From contig QRFJ01004271.1 of the NCBI GenBank assembly GCA_006176705.1, positions 1 through 64,000 on the forward strand: 64,000 nucleotides of DNA, given 5' to 3'. The notes under the pieces were generated by a model. It did no database searches, was not told the origin of the DNA, and saw nothing but the letters and a program-made list of their open reading frames with translations. This DNA comes from Cocos nucifera (taxonomy: Eukaryota > Streptophyta > Magnoliopsida > Arecales > Arecaceae). Shown here piece by piece: positions 11,425-20,344 of the stretch (position 1 is its first letter; every line of letters begins with the position of its first letter). A program made the translations under genes and the position numbers.

Positions 11425-12045
11425 TCCTCCTCCCACACGCCTTCAGCATTCCTCTTCCATCGCCGCCCTAATCCGCCAACACCGCCACCCTTCGGTGCCC
11501 CGCACCCCACCCTCGATGCTGCCCCCTAGCTATCCACACCGCTCGTCGGCCACTGGCCGCCCGTCCTACCCCTCGACCACATGCGCTACCTCCTGGCCAC
11601 CCACACCGGCCCCCAACCGCCTACCCTACCTCCGGGCCACCCGCACCGCCCGCGCTGCCCTCCGACTGCCCGCACTGCCCCCGTTGCCTCGATGGTGGAG
11701 ATCGACGGTAGGTGGCGGTAAGGGAAGGGGAAGGGAGTCATCAGGGTGGGCGACGAGGGGAGGCCGAAGTGGGGGCATCGTAGCCAGCAAGGGGGGGCTG
11801 TCGTGGCAAGCCAAAGAGGGGAGGCCATCGCGAGCAATCTTGGGGAGGGGAAGGGGGCCATCGCGGTGCCGGGAAGGGAGGCATCGCAGGCAGTAATCGA
11901 AGAGAGGAGGGGGCCGTCATGGTAGCCGGTGAGGGGAGGCCATCACGGGCACTCAAGAGGGGAGTGGGGCCTGTCGCGAACGATGGTCAAGGAGGGAAGG
12001 TGAGTAGGGGAGGGAAAAATGGGTCGGGGCATGGGAGGGCTGGGA
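11425..12045. other. GC-rich, proline/arginine-coding low-complexity block in CACTA-like element
   Basis: An abrupt GC-rich island sits in strongly AT-rich DNA. Both strands are open for 60-130 codons, but the peptides are Pro/Arg/Gly/Ser-rich and match no family I know. The left part is C-rich (ccgccaacaccgccaccc) and the right part G-rich (gggaagggggccatcgcgg) on the same strand. A similar block occupies the same relative place in the second CACTA element (40495-41140). It may be a 5' region of the parent transposon or a captured GC-rich exon. Confidence 0.6.
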
Positions 12046-12099
12046 CTTATAAAGTTTTTTTTTTCCTTTTTTTTAAAAAGAAATAACTAGATAAATCAC

Positions 12100-12545
12100 C
12101 AAAAAAATGATGCTAACTAAAATTTTTTTAAATTTAAATTTATGATCGATTCTTTGGTTGTAAAAAATTAAAAAAATTATACGATCAAAAAATTAATCAA
12201 AAAGTATCAAAATTAATTTTTTAAATTTAAAATAATTTAAAATTTTTTTGATAGATTATTTTATTAGAAAATTAATTTTTTTCAGTCAAATTTTTGGTCG
12301 TAAATTTTTTGATCGAAAAAATTGATCAAAAAATGCCAAAATTATTTTTTTTAATTTAAAATAATTTAAAAAAATTTTGACCAATTTTTTGATTAAAAAA
12401 TTATTTTTTCCAACAATCATAAATTTTTCAACCAAAAAAATGTCAAAATTATTTTTTTTAATTTAAAATAATTTAAGTTTTTTTATCAATTTTTTGGTTG
12501 GAAAATAATTTTTTTCCCACCAAATTTTTGGTTACAAATATATTT
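12100..12545 (-). repeat. Tandem AT-rich repeats, left of palindrome (inverted orientation)
   Basis: About 3-4 imperfect units of ~120 bp contain aaaaaatgccaaaattattt near 12200, 12322 and 12437. This is the reverse complement of the unit right of the palindrome (aattttggcattttttgat). The two arrays therefore extend the inverted-repeat structure. Confidence 0.65.
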
Positions 12546-13540
12546 TGCAACAAAATATATTTTTTTCTATTTTCTATGAATATGGTATAAGTTTAGAATT
12601 TAAAGTCCATCTTCATCGTTCATTATCAAAATAATTATCATTAGAGTCTTATCATAAAAGATCAGCTCGATCCGATAGCCCTAGCTATGTCGATCAATAA
12701 AATTTAATTTCAACGATCATAAATGATCGTATGATGATTTGATAGATAGAGACTACTGATACGTTCAAAAACTTGCAATGATGATGTTGGTGATATTTAT
12801 AGCATACTGTCAAAATTTTACTTCAATCAGACATCATTATCATGATCAATTTAGTACGAGATAATTTAGATCGTTAAATTAAAAATGAGTGATCAAAAGG
12901 CTAAATGGTATCCGATTATAAGATAATTTTTTAGATAAATGATCTTTGCTACTACTTTAATTATTTATACGGTAGTGATCATAAAATTTAAACTACGCAT
13001 TTATGAATCATCGATGTTAAGCAGATCTTATAAAAGTACATGTATAATTACCTAAGGACTTTAAGAATGAGTATCAAAAAACATATAGTTTTAGATCGTT
13101 CGTATATATATGATTTAAATTTTACAATCACCACCATACAAACAATCAAAGTAGTTGCAAAGATCATTTATCTAAAAAATTATCTTATAATTGGATGCCA
13201 TTTGGCCTCTTTTGACCACTCATTTTTTATTTAACGATCCAAATCATCTCATGCTAAATTGATCATGATAATGATGTCCGATTGAAGTAAAATTTTGATA
13301 TTATGCTAAAAATATCATCAAAATTATCATTGCAAGTTTTTGAACCCATTGGTAGCCTCTATCTATAAGATCAATATACGATCATTCATGACCATCAAAA
13401 TCAAATTTTATTGATCAACATAGCTAGGACTACCAAATCAAATCTGTCTTTTATGACCATACTCTAATGATAATTATTTAGATAATAAATGACAAAGATA
13501 AATTTTAAATTTTAAAATTATACCATATTTAAAGAAAATA
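12546..13540. repeat. Large imperfect palindrome (arms ~480 bp, short centre)
   Basis: The left arm 12585-13010 reads as the reverse complement of 13080-13525. Matching landmarks include tatggtataa/ttataccata, cctagctatgt/acatagctagg, ttgcaatgat/atcattgcaa, atcattatcatgatcaattta and its complement, and gataattttttagataaatgatctttg and its complement. The centre lies near 13045. A transcript through it would fold into a long hairpin. It contains no convincing ORF; 13040-13234 is open but is just the start of the right arm. Confidence 0.85.
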
Positions 13541-13554
13541 TAAAAAAATTATAT

Positions 13555-14735
13555 TTAGTTACAAAATATATTTATGATTCAAAAATTGATCAAAAAAAAT
13601 TATTTTATGACTAAAAAATTGATCACAAAATTATTAAATTATTTTAAACTAAAAAAATAATTTTGGCATTTTTCAATCAATTTTTTGATCAAAAAATTTA
13701 TGATCAAAAATTTGATCAAAAAAATTAATTTTTTAATAAAAAATTTTTTAAAATTATTTTAAATTTTAAAAAATAATTTTGGCATTTTTTGATTGATTTT
13801 TTTATCAAAAAATTTATGACCAAAAATTTGATCAAAAAAAAAAAAATTTCCAACCAAAAAATTGGTTGAAAATTTCTTTAAACTATTTTAAATTAAAAAA
13901 TAGTTTTGATTTTTTTGATCAATTTTTTTATCAAAAAATTTAAGATAAAAAATTTGGTTGAAAAAAATTAATTTTTTGATCAAAAAATCAATCAAAAAAT
14001 ATTTTAAATTCTTTTTAATTAAAAAAATAATTTTGACATTTTTTGATTGATTTTCTGGTCAAAAAATTTGCAACCAAAAATTGGTTGGAAAAAATTAATT
14101 TTCAAACCAAAAAATCAATAAAAATTTTTTAAAATTATTTTAAACTAAAAAATAATTTTTATAATTTTTGATCAAAAAATTTATGATAAAAAATTGATCA
14201 AAAAAATTATTTTTTTAATCAAAAAATTGATTAAAACTTTTTTTAAAATTATTTCAAATTAGAAAAAAATAATTATGATATTTTTTAATTGATTTTTTAG
14301 TTGAAAAATTTATGATCAAAATTTTGATCAAAAAGAATTATTTTTTTGACCAAAAAATCGATCAAAAATTTTTTTGAATTATTTTAAATTTTAAAAGTAA
14401 TTTTGGCATTTTTTGATTGATTTTTTTATCAAAAAATTTGCTATCAAAAATTTGGTCAAAAAAATTAATTTTTTGCTTAAAAAATAAATCAAAATTTTTT
14501 TGAATTATTTTAAATTAAAAAAATATTTTTGGCATTTTTTATTCAATTTTTTGATTAAAAAATTTATGATAAAAAATTTGGATGGCAAAAATAATTTTTT
14601 TAAATAAAAAATTGATCAAAAAATTTTATAAATTATTTTAAATTTGTAAAAAAATAATTTTGGCATTTTTTGACTAATTTTTCAATCAAAAAATTTACGA
14701 CCAAAATTTTGGTTGTAAAATTAATTACAAAATTT
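13555..14735 (+). repeat. Tandem AT-rich repeats, right of palindrome
   Basis: About nine imperfect units contain ttttggcattttttgattga or a variant at roughly 13663, 13783, 13903, 14033, 14155, 14270, 14400, 14527 and 14660, a period of ~120-130 bp. Each unit also holds runs of the form gatcaaaaaattgatc, which are themselves near-palindromic. Confidence 0.75.
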
Positions 14736-14987
14736 TATAAAATTAATATTTTATAAACTTACTTTTATATTCAAATTTTTTATTACAAAATCAGTCATAA
14801 AATTAGAATTTTGTAATCAATTTTGCGATCGATAATTTTTTATCTCTATATTATTTTTTTTAATAATCGATTGTAAAATCAGTTGTAAAAATTTTGATCG
14901 TAAAATCAATCGCAAATTTCAACTAAAAAATTCGATCGCAAAATTGATTGCAAATTTCAACTTAAAAATTCGATCACAAAATCGATG

Positions 14988-15000
14988 TTTTCTTGTAGTG
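14988..15000 (-). repeat. Right terminal inverted repeat of CACTA-like element
   Basis: ttttcttgtagtg is the perfect complement of the canonical CACTACAAGAAAA end. Homology to the LTR of H resumes at the next bases (tctattagtaggccgctcaag). Confidence 0.85.
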
Positions 15001-15469
15001 TGTCTATTAGTAGGCCGCTCAAGCCATATAGAGTTTGTTATGGATGATGAGTTATTATTTATCACAACTTGTAGGTGGTGGAGATCCCTTTATTGAAGTT
15101 CGGACATAGGTTGGAGACTTTGGTATATGCGTTGGACTTATGATCAGTCGAGATCTATTAGGGGTAATGTTTAGTAGCTTTAAGGAGTTTGAAAGCCTCC
15201 TGGGTCATGCGCAAGTAGGTGCCTCTTAAATTGAGACCTGAAGTTCCATGCTCCATCCTTTGTGAAGTAGTTGTCATGAATCAGTGATTTGGCGAGATTT
15301 TTTTTGGATGGTTCCGACTGACAGGCATAGCATAGACTAAGTAGATCCATGACTGGCTGAAAGAAGCAAGCCCTAAAAGGTATTTGAATGGAAGGACCTC
15401 AGTTGAAGGAAGCACAACTGGAAGGAGTGCATCTGGTAAGATTCCGCTTGGAAGAAGCATTGCTGGAAG

Positions 15470-15785
15470 GAATTCATCTAGAGGGAGCGTAACTGGAGGA
15501 GTTTATTTGGAAGGAGCGTGACTGAAGGAGTTCGTCTGGGAGGAGCGCAATTGGAGGAGTTCGTCTAGAAGGAGTGCAATTGGAGGAGTTCGTCCGAAGG
15601 AGCATGACTCGAGGAGTTCATTTGGAAGGAGCGTGATTGAAGGAGTTCGTCCGAAAAGGAGCATGACTGAAGGAGTTCATTTAGAAGGAGCACGACTGGA
15701 GGAGTTCATCCGAAAGGGGCACGACTGAAGGAGTTCGTCCGGAAGGGGCATGATTGGAGGAGTTCATCCGGAAGGAGCGCATTGT
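15470..15785. repeat. 29-bp minisatellite in 3' LTR of H (about 10 units)
   Basis: Units of the form gaaggagcgtgactgaaggagttcgtc follow at a 29-bp spacing (ggagtt at 15498, 15527, 15556, 15585 and onward). The sister LTR has about six units at 37930-38115. The period is not a multiple of three, so the reading frames through it are by-products. Confidence 0.85.
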
Positions 15786-16360
15786 CCATGATGTATAAAA
15801 CTTCAACTATCTTCAAAACTCATCAACAATCAAGGTCGAGAGGGTGGAACTTTGATCTTATCATTCATTCTAAATTAAGAAGCAAGGTTAATTAAATAAT
15901 GATTCTCCTTTACTGTTCAAGATCATTCAGTCAGATTTTGTTGTGCCTTTGACAAGTTCCGTGGTATGGACTTATTGTTGGGAGGATTAGCGAATTCCTT
16001 CGAAATGGAGGTTGATGACTAAGAACTTCGATGAAAGTTATTTTACCTCTAACACTTGTCTCTTTACTTTCGAGTTCGAATTTCGAATGAAATGAGTATA
16101 TAAAGAAAATTACTACAGCCGAAGTCCTTTATTAGCTTCTCGCTTCTCAAAAAATGAAACTTTTTGGCTTTTTTGAATTGGTGTCGTGGTTTAATGCTGA
16201 ATGATCTGAAAGGACAAATTTCCTTGAAGACTTGTCTGGCGTGGAGCTCCATGTATGGCATAATTATTATTTTGCCAGGCATCAAGAACGAGTGGGACAC
16301 GCGGTGGGTTGGGGTTGGCAGAAGGGATCCTATAATCATAACTTCCTCTAATTTCATCTT

Positions 16361-16370
16361 TCTATTTAAG
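16361..16370 (+). promoter_or_regulatory. Possible TATA box for the antisense gene of H
   Basis: tctatttaag is followed by a CT-rich stretch resembling a plant 5' leader (ttcttcttccttctaatgcc). It sits ~380 bp upstream of the plus-strand ORF start at 16747 and ~300 bp inside the 3' LTR boundary of H. A splice-donor-like site (ctag|gttagt) occurs near 16604. This is prediction only. Confidence 0.4.
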
Positions 16371-16746
16371 CCCTTCTTCTTCCTTCTAATGCCTCATCTT
16401 TGTCTGTGCTTTCTCTTTCTCCTCCTTCCCTCATTCTTCTCCGTCTCAATGTCCCACTCTTCCCATCGATTCTCCAACCATCATCGATCGATTTCTACTC
16501 TCTCCATCATCTCGCCTTATTTCCTCTTGTTCACAATCTTTCCAATTGTTGGAGTCTCTTTCGGTTGTACCTCATCCCTCCGATCATCTTCTTAGCAATC
16601 TAGGTTAGTCCTCAGTTGCTTTTTCTTTTTCTCTTTTGTTTTTTAGCTTTTTAGTCTTCTATATGAGTTTTGCTATTCTTTTCTCAAGGTTTTACAATCT
16701 TTTCCACGTCGCTTTTTCAAAGATTTCCAAGTTCCTTTTGATTTGA

Positions 16747-17535
16747 ATGTCTTCCGAAACTTCATGATCGATTGATTTTAGGAGTCCATCTGGTCCATCT
16801 TTCCAAAATCCTAATTCTTAAGAAAAGACCGAACTTAAGGATATACCCTAGCCAAACTTCATACCCAGAATTATTTCATGTTTCTTATCCCCAGACAACC
16901 TTTTCTTGATTAAGATCCGATATAGAATCGCTCCTGAGTATGAACTAAAACTTCCTAGGCCAAGTGACCCGGGTTGTTCCCCCCATCTAGGGCATTTCTA
17001 TTTATACTTAGAAGCTCTTCGTGCTGGATTGAGGCTTCCTCACCCCCCTTTTGTAGTAGCCCTTTTTCATTTTTTGAACATCTCCTTTGCTTCCATAGTG
17101 CCGAACTCTTTTAGGTTTATTATTGGATTCGTCTTTCTTTGCCTCTCTGCCGAAGTTTGTCCAATCATTTTCCTACTTTAAAACTATTATACTTTTAAGA
17201 ATCATCCTTCTACGAAGGACTGGTGGTATTTCTCATCCTAGTTTGGCAAGAAAGGACTGTTAAAAGGTGCCCTTTCTTCTATCCATAACTGGAAAAAGAG
17301 GTTCTTCTTTGTATCCTGCCCAATTTTAGAGTTAGGACTTCCTCCCTAGGGTGTTCTTAGAGAATTAGTTCACTGAGCTCCTAGTTTAGAAAGGGACGAT
17401 CTTGATTCCACCAATAAACTTAGGAACTACCAAGCCTCTCCCCTCTCCAAACTTTTGAAGGACCAAACTTTATTCAATATGGGCTTGAGTCCTCTCAATC
17501 GTACTGATATATCTCCGCACTTCACGAAAATCCTT
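16747..17535 (+). pseudogene. Antisense ORF of H, N-terminal part (Transposase_28-type domain)
   Basis: Reading frame 16747 (ATG TCT TCC GAA) runs through to ~17530 with several stops but no frame change. It carries the signature of the 'putative gypsy type transposon' family: RYRIAPEYELKLP, then DPGCSPHLGHFYLYLEALRA, then GLRLPHPPFV and PNSFRFIIGFVFLC, then KDWWYFSS and NWKKRFFFV. This family is the antisense additional ORF of Tat elements; its function is unknown to me despite the Pfam name. It is encoded opposite to gag-pol of H, between the tandem-repeat spacer and the 3' LTR. The sequence just before the next exon (polypyrimidine, then ttattgcag at ~17590) looks like an intron 3' end. 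Confidence 0.85.
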
Positions 17536-17591
17536 CTTTTTTCTCTCTTTTTCTCTCTTTTTTTTTGACCATTCTCCCTTCTTTATTGCAG

Positions 17592-18700
17592 AGATGGACG
17601 CTCAGGCAGCTGAAATGCTTGCTAGGAGCCTCCAAGCACACAAGAGAAAAGAGAAGGCTCCTAGCGAGGCTTCAAAGAAGGCAAGGGTTGACACCCCGAG
17701 CTCCGCAGCTCCTACCAATGCCACTATTGCTCTCGAGGTCCTTGATGATACCGAGGTTGTTCTATTCATCGAGGTGGGCGTTACTGATAGGGTCGTAGTG
17801 GCCCCTACATCCTCAGACCCTTCCACCGAAGTTAAAGTTTTGAAACTTCCCGCGAGAGGAGAGAAGAAAGACAAGAGAAAGGAGAAACAGAAGTCAGTTA
17901 CTATAAAAGTTTGGCGTAAAGCTCGTCCTAGTAAGTCCGATAAGGATGATAAAGACTCGAAAAAAAATTGCTTCTGCAATCGGGACATCATCAAGGATTT
18001 AGTTGACAAGTTCACCTTACCTAAGATGGTAGATAAGATCGCTGACTTTGACTATGAGCAGCGCACTTGGAATTCCCTTAGGACCTTTCTTGAAGTAATT
18101 ACCTTGTCCCTTCATTCTTCCCCTCCCTTTTTTTTATGCATATATATGCCTAACCTAATTTACTTCTTATAGTCGGGTTACCAATTACTCACTCACATTA
18201 AAATAGTGAACTGTTGTAGGTCGGAAGCATTAAAGGCTCGAGAGGACCATCAGACTGAAGTCAGCCATCTCTGAGAATAGAAAGCCACCGAGGTTGATTG
18301 CTTTATAAAGGAGAAGGCTGCTGAGATCGAAGCTCTTTAAGGAGCACTAAAAAAGAAAAAGCAAATATTGATAGAACTAAAGGCTATCTTGGTCTTGAAA
18401 GAAGAGAGGAGGAAGAAAGCCGAAGTTGAGATTGTCGAATTGAAGGAGCAAGTTTCAAGACAAATCTTGGAGGTGAAGGCTCAAACAGTGGAGGAGTTCA
18501 AGATCTCCTCTGAGATGAGGGACCTGAATGTCAAGTTCGGCCAGGAGGCCTTCATCAAGGGGTTCAAGATTTGCAAGGACAGGACAGCCAGCAAGTTTTT
18601 CAAGCTCGATCGCGGCTTTCTTATGGAAGGGGTTCCTGATGAAGTGGGACCATCTACTATCGCTGCCAACCTTCCCCCCACCGAGCTTGCCACTAAATAG
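17592..18700 (+). pseudogene. Antisense ORF of H, C-terminal part (charged linker and coiled coil)
   Basis: It begins after an acceptor-like ttctttattgcag with MDAQAAEMLARSLQAHKRKE, a lysine-rich region (KKARVDTPSSAAP, DKRKEKQKS) and a segment ending RTWNSLRTFLE. A gtaatt donor-like site (18095) and a ttgtag acceptor-like site (~18219) suggest another intron, although the joined frame is not clean. Past it comes a heptad-like Glu/Lys-rich stretch (LKAILVLKEERRKKAEVEI), then SSEMRDLNVKFGQEAFIKGF. This order matches the C-terminal half expected for Tat antisense ORFs. Stops near 18275 and 18340 break it. Confidence 0.75.
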
Positions 18701-18985
18701 CTGAGGCTGATCGATGCTATATCGAACTCCTCAATTGCTCTTCCAGAGATCTGAGACCTCTCAATTTGTATTTTCTCTTTTTATTTATTTTTTTTCTATA
18801 TTTGAGAAATATTTTGGTTAATGAAAAAAAATTTACTTTAAGTTTGCATCGTAGTGTGCATGTTTTTTAGAATTCCTCTAGTGAAGATAACCATGCTTTG
18901 ACTCTCCCTACGGATGCTACCCTGCTGCCCAAGGGCCTTCCTTTGTGATCTATCATTAAGAATATGAAGAGGAAGGTTCACCAAA
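18701..18985 (+). other. 3' trailer of antisense ORF and spacer
   Basis: A T-rich stretch (ctctttttatttattttttttc) with a ttaatgaaaaa motif near 18820 could be a plant polyadenylation region. The remainder has no clear coding potential. Confidence 0.35.
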
Positions 18986-19781
18986 CTAAGAAAAAACTGA
19001 AAAAATAGAGGATGAGCTTCAGAAGTTGAAGAAGCATTATTCGAAAGCTACAATTAAAGTCACTCATCTTCATCAAGTCCATAAAAAAGATGCTATGGAT
19101 TATATCAATAAGAAGCACCATCTGATAGAGGAGTTAGAACACATGAAGAAGCTCCGTAGCAATAAGGCGTGGACTCTAATGGCTAAGGCAAGCTCTCTAG
19201 AGGTTAAGTTGAAGGCTGCACAAGAAAAGATTCGATTATTCAAAGGAAGCTCGGCATGGTCAACCAATCGAAAGAAATATGGCTGGGACTGGACAAAGAA
19301 GTTTTTCGAGCTCCAAAATCAATTACAGGCACCTGAGAATTCTCATAATAAATACAAACGCAACTAGTGTGGCCAAGTTGCCAATCTTAAGAAAAAGCTT
19401 CAAAGGGCTAATGATAAGATCACTCATCTTCGACGATAATTATCTGAAAGGGCCTGAGCTAGTTTGAGTAAGAACTCAACGGAGGTTCTATCTTTACGGA
19501 GCTCTTTGAAGAGCTTGTCTACTTTATATAAGAATAGCCAAACAGAAGTGCAGGAGTTAAAGATGCAGATGGTCTACCAACAGGATGGTGTGAAGGATGC
19601 GGAGGCCGAGTCGGCTGTGCTAAGAAAGAAGCTGAGAAAAGTTGAGGATGACTCATGGGGGCATAAGAAGTTGTTGAGTGAAAGCCTGAAGGTTCGATGG
19701 GAGCTCAAAGAGAAGATTAAAGACTTGAAGTTATCCTTACTATTGGCCAGTGCTGGTAGTCCAAAGTCCGACTTTGAATAG
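18986..19781 (+). pseudogene. Second antisense coiled-coil ORF of H
   Basis: One reading frame with a few stops (19365, 19437, 19458) spans the segment. It encodes a Lys/Glu/Leu-rich protein: IEDELQKLKKHYSKATIKV, ASSLEVKLKAAQEKIRL, QVANLKKKLQRANDKI, then SLRSSLKSLSTLYKN and VLRKKLRKVEDDS. The heptad pattern suggests a long coiled coil. It may be a detached C-terminal part of the same antisense protein or a second gene; I recognise no named family. It ends SPKSDFE, followed by a T-rich trailer. Confidence 0.6.
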
Positions 19782-19914
19782 GGCTTCGGCATCTTTTTTT
19801 CTCTCCTTTTTTTTTGTAACTGGTCTCATGGACTTTCCCATGTATTGAACTTTTTATTTTAATAGAAAAATTATTTTGATTACTTCATCTCAGTTGTATG
19901 CTAGCATAGTTTTT
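19782..19914 (+). other. T-rich trailer after second antisense ORF
   Basis: The stretch has tctctcctttttttttgtaac and ttttattttaatagaaaaatt, which resemble a plant 3' untranslated region with poly(A) signals. No gene is seen. Confidence 0.35.
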
Positions 19915-20344
19915 CAGTCCCCCCTCCTCCTGTCTTAAACAATCGAAGGTTTTCAATCATGTCAGGATGAGGTTGTCTTTTATCCTTATTAGGATGAGAT
20001 TTTTCTCCTATTCCTAACAAAGTCATCGAGATACGAAAGAACCATTGAGAGGGCCTCACTACTTTAACCCATGTCAGGATGAGCTTCTCCTCCTATTCTT
20101 GACATGGTTGGTTTTTACCTTTATTAGGATGAGGTCCTCCTCTTGTCTCTAATAAAGACATTGGAGCACAAAAGGATCACTGAAATGGCCTCTTTCCACC
20201 TCCTATCTTAAACAATCGGAGGTCTTTATCTATGTCAGGATGAGGTTCTCCTCCTATTCCTGACACGATTAGTTTTTATCCTTATTAGGATAAGATTCTC
20301 CTCCTATTTCTAACAAGATCATTGGGGCATGAAAGAATCGTTGA
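19915..20344. repeat. Tandem-repeat spacer of H, left half
   Basis: Repeats anchored on atgtcaggatgagg (about 19960, 20071, 20231) alternate between two unit types. One is preceded by ctgtcttaaacaatcggagg, the other by gggcctct...ttgaccc. The array continues at 31057 once element C is removed; C's target duplication is gttga/gttaa. Confidence 0.85.

Larger units (their letters stand above)
10636..15000. mobile_element. CACTA-like non-autonomous DNA transposon with inverted-repeat core
   Basis: The right end is ttttcttgtagtg, the exact reverse complement of the canonical CACTA terminus CACTACAAGAAAA. The left end aaccacaagaaaa matches it at 11 of 13 bases. The element sits inside the 3' LTR of H, whose two halves rejoin across it. 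I could not resolve a 3-bp target duplication. Inside are AT-rich sub-repeats, a 0.6-kb GC-rich block, and a large palindrome flanked by tandem arrays in opposite orientation. No transposase sequence is recognisable, so mobility would need an element such as the one at 38747. Confidence 0.75.
10360..16054 (-). repeat. 3' LTR of element H, interrupted at 10636-15000
   Basis: 10360-10635 aligns with 37179-37460 and 15001-16054 with 37460-38366 (shared gaggccacc/gaggccact, ccgctcaagcca, aagttattttacc). On the minus strand it starts TGTTAGAGG and ends CA. Without the insertion it is about 1330 bp, against 1188 bp for the other LTR. The difference is mostly due to more copies of a 29-bp minisatellite. 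Confidence 0.88.

Noticed and set aside
11495..11956. Long overlapping ORFs on both strands in the GC-rich block.
   Set aside because: Open on both strands, Pro/Arg-rich low complexity, no domain; expected from GC-rich sequence lacking stop codons.
13040..13234. A 64-codon ORF at the palindrome centre.
   Set aside because: It is part of the right hairpin arm; composition and lack of family match argue against coding.
15470..15785. Regular 29-bp repeats resembling a CRISPR array.
   Set aside because: Contiguous units without unique spacers, inside a retrotransposon LTR of a plant genome.
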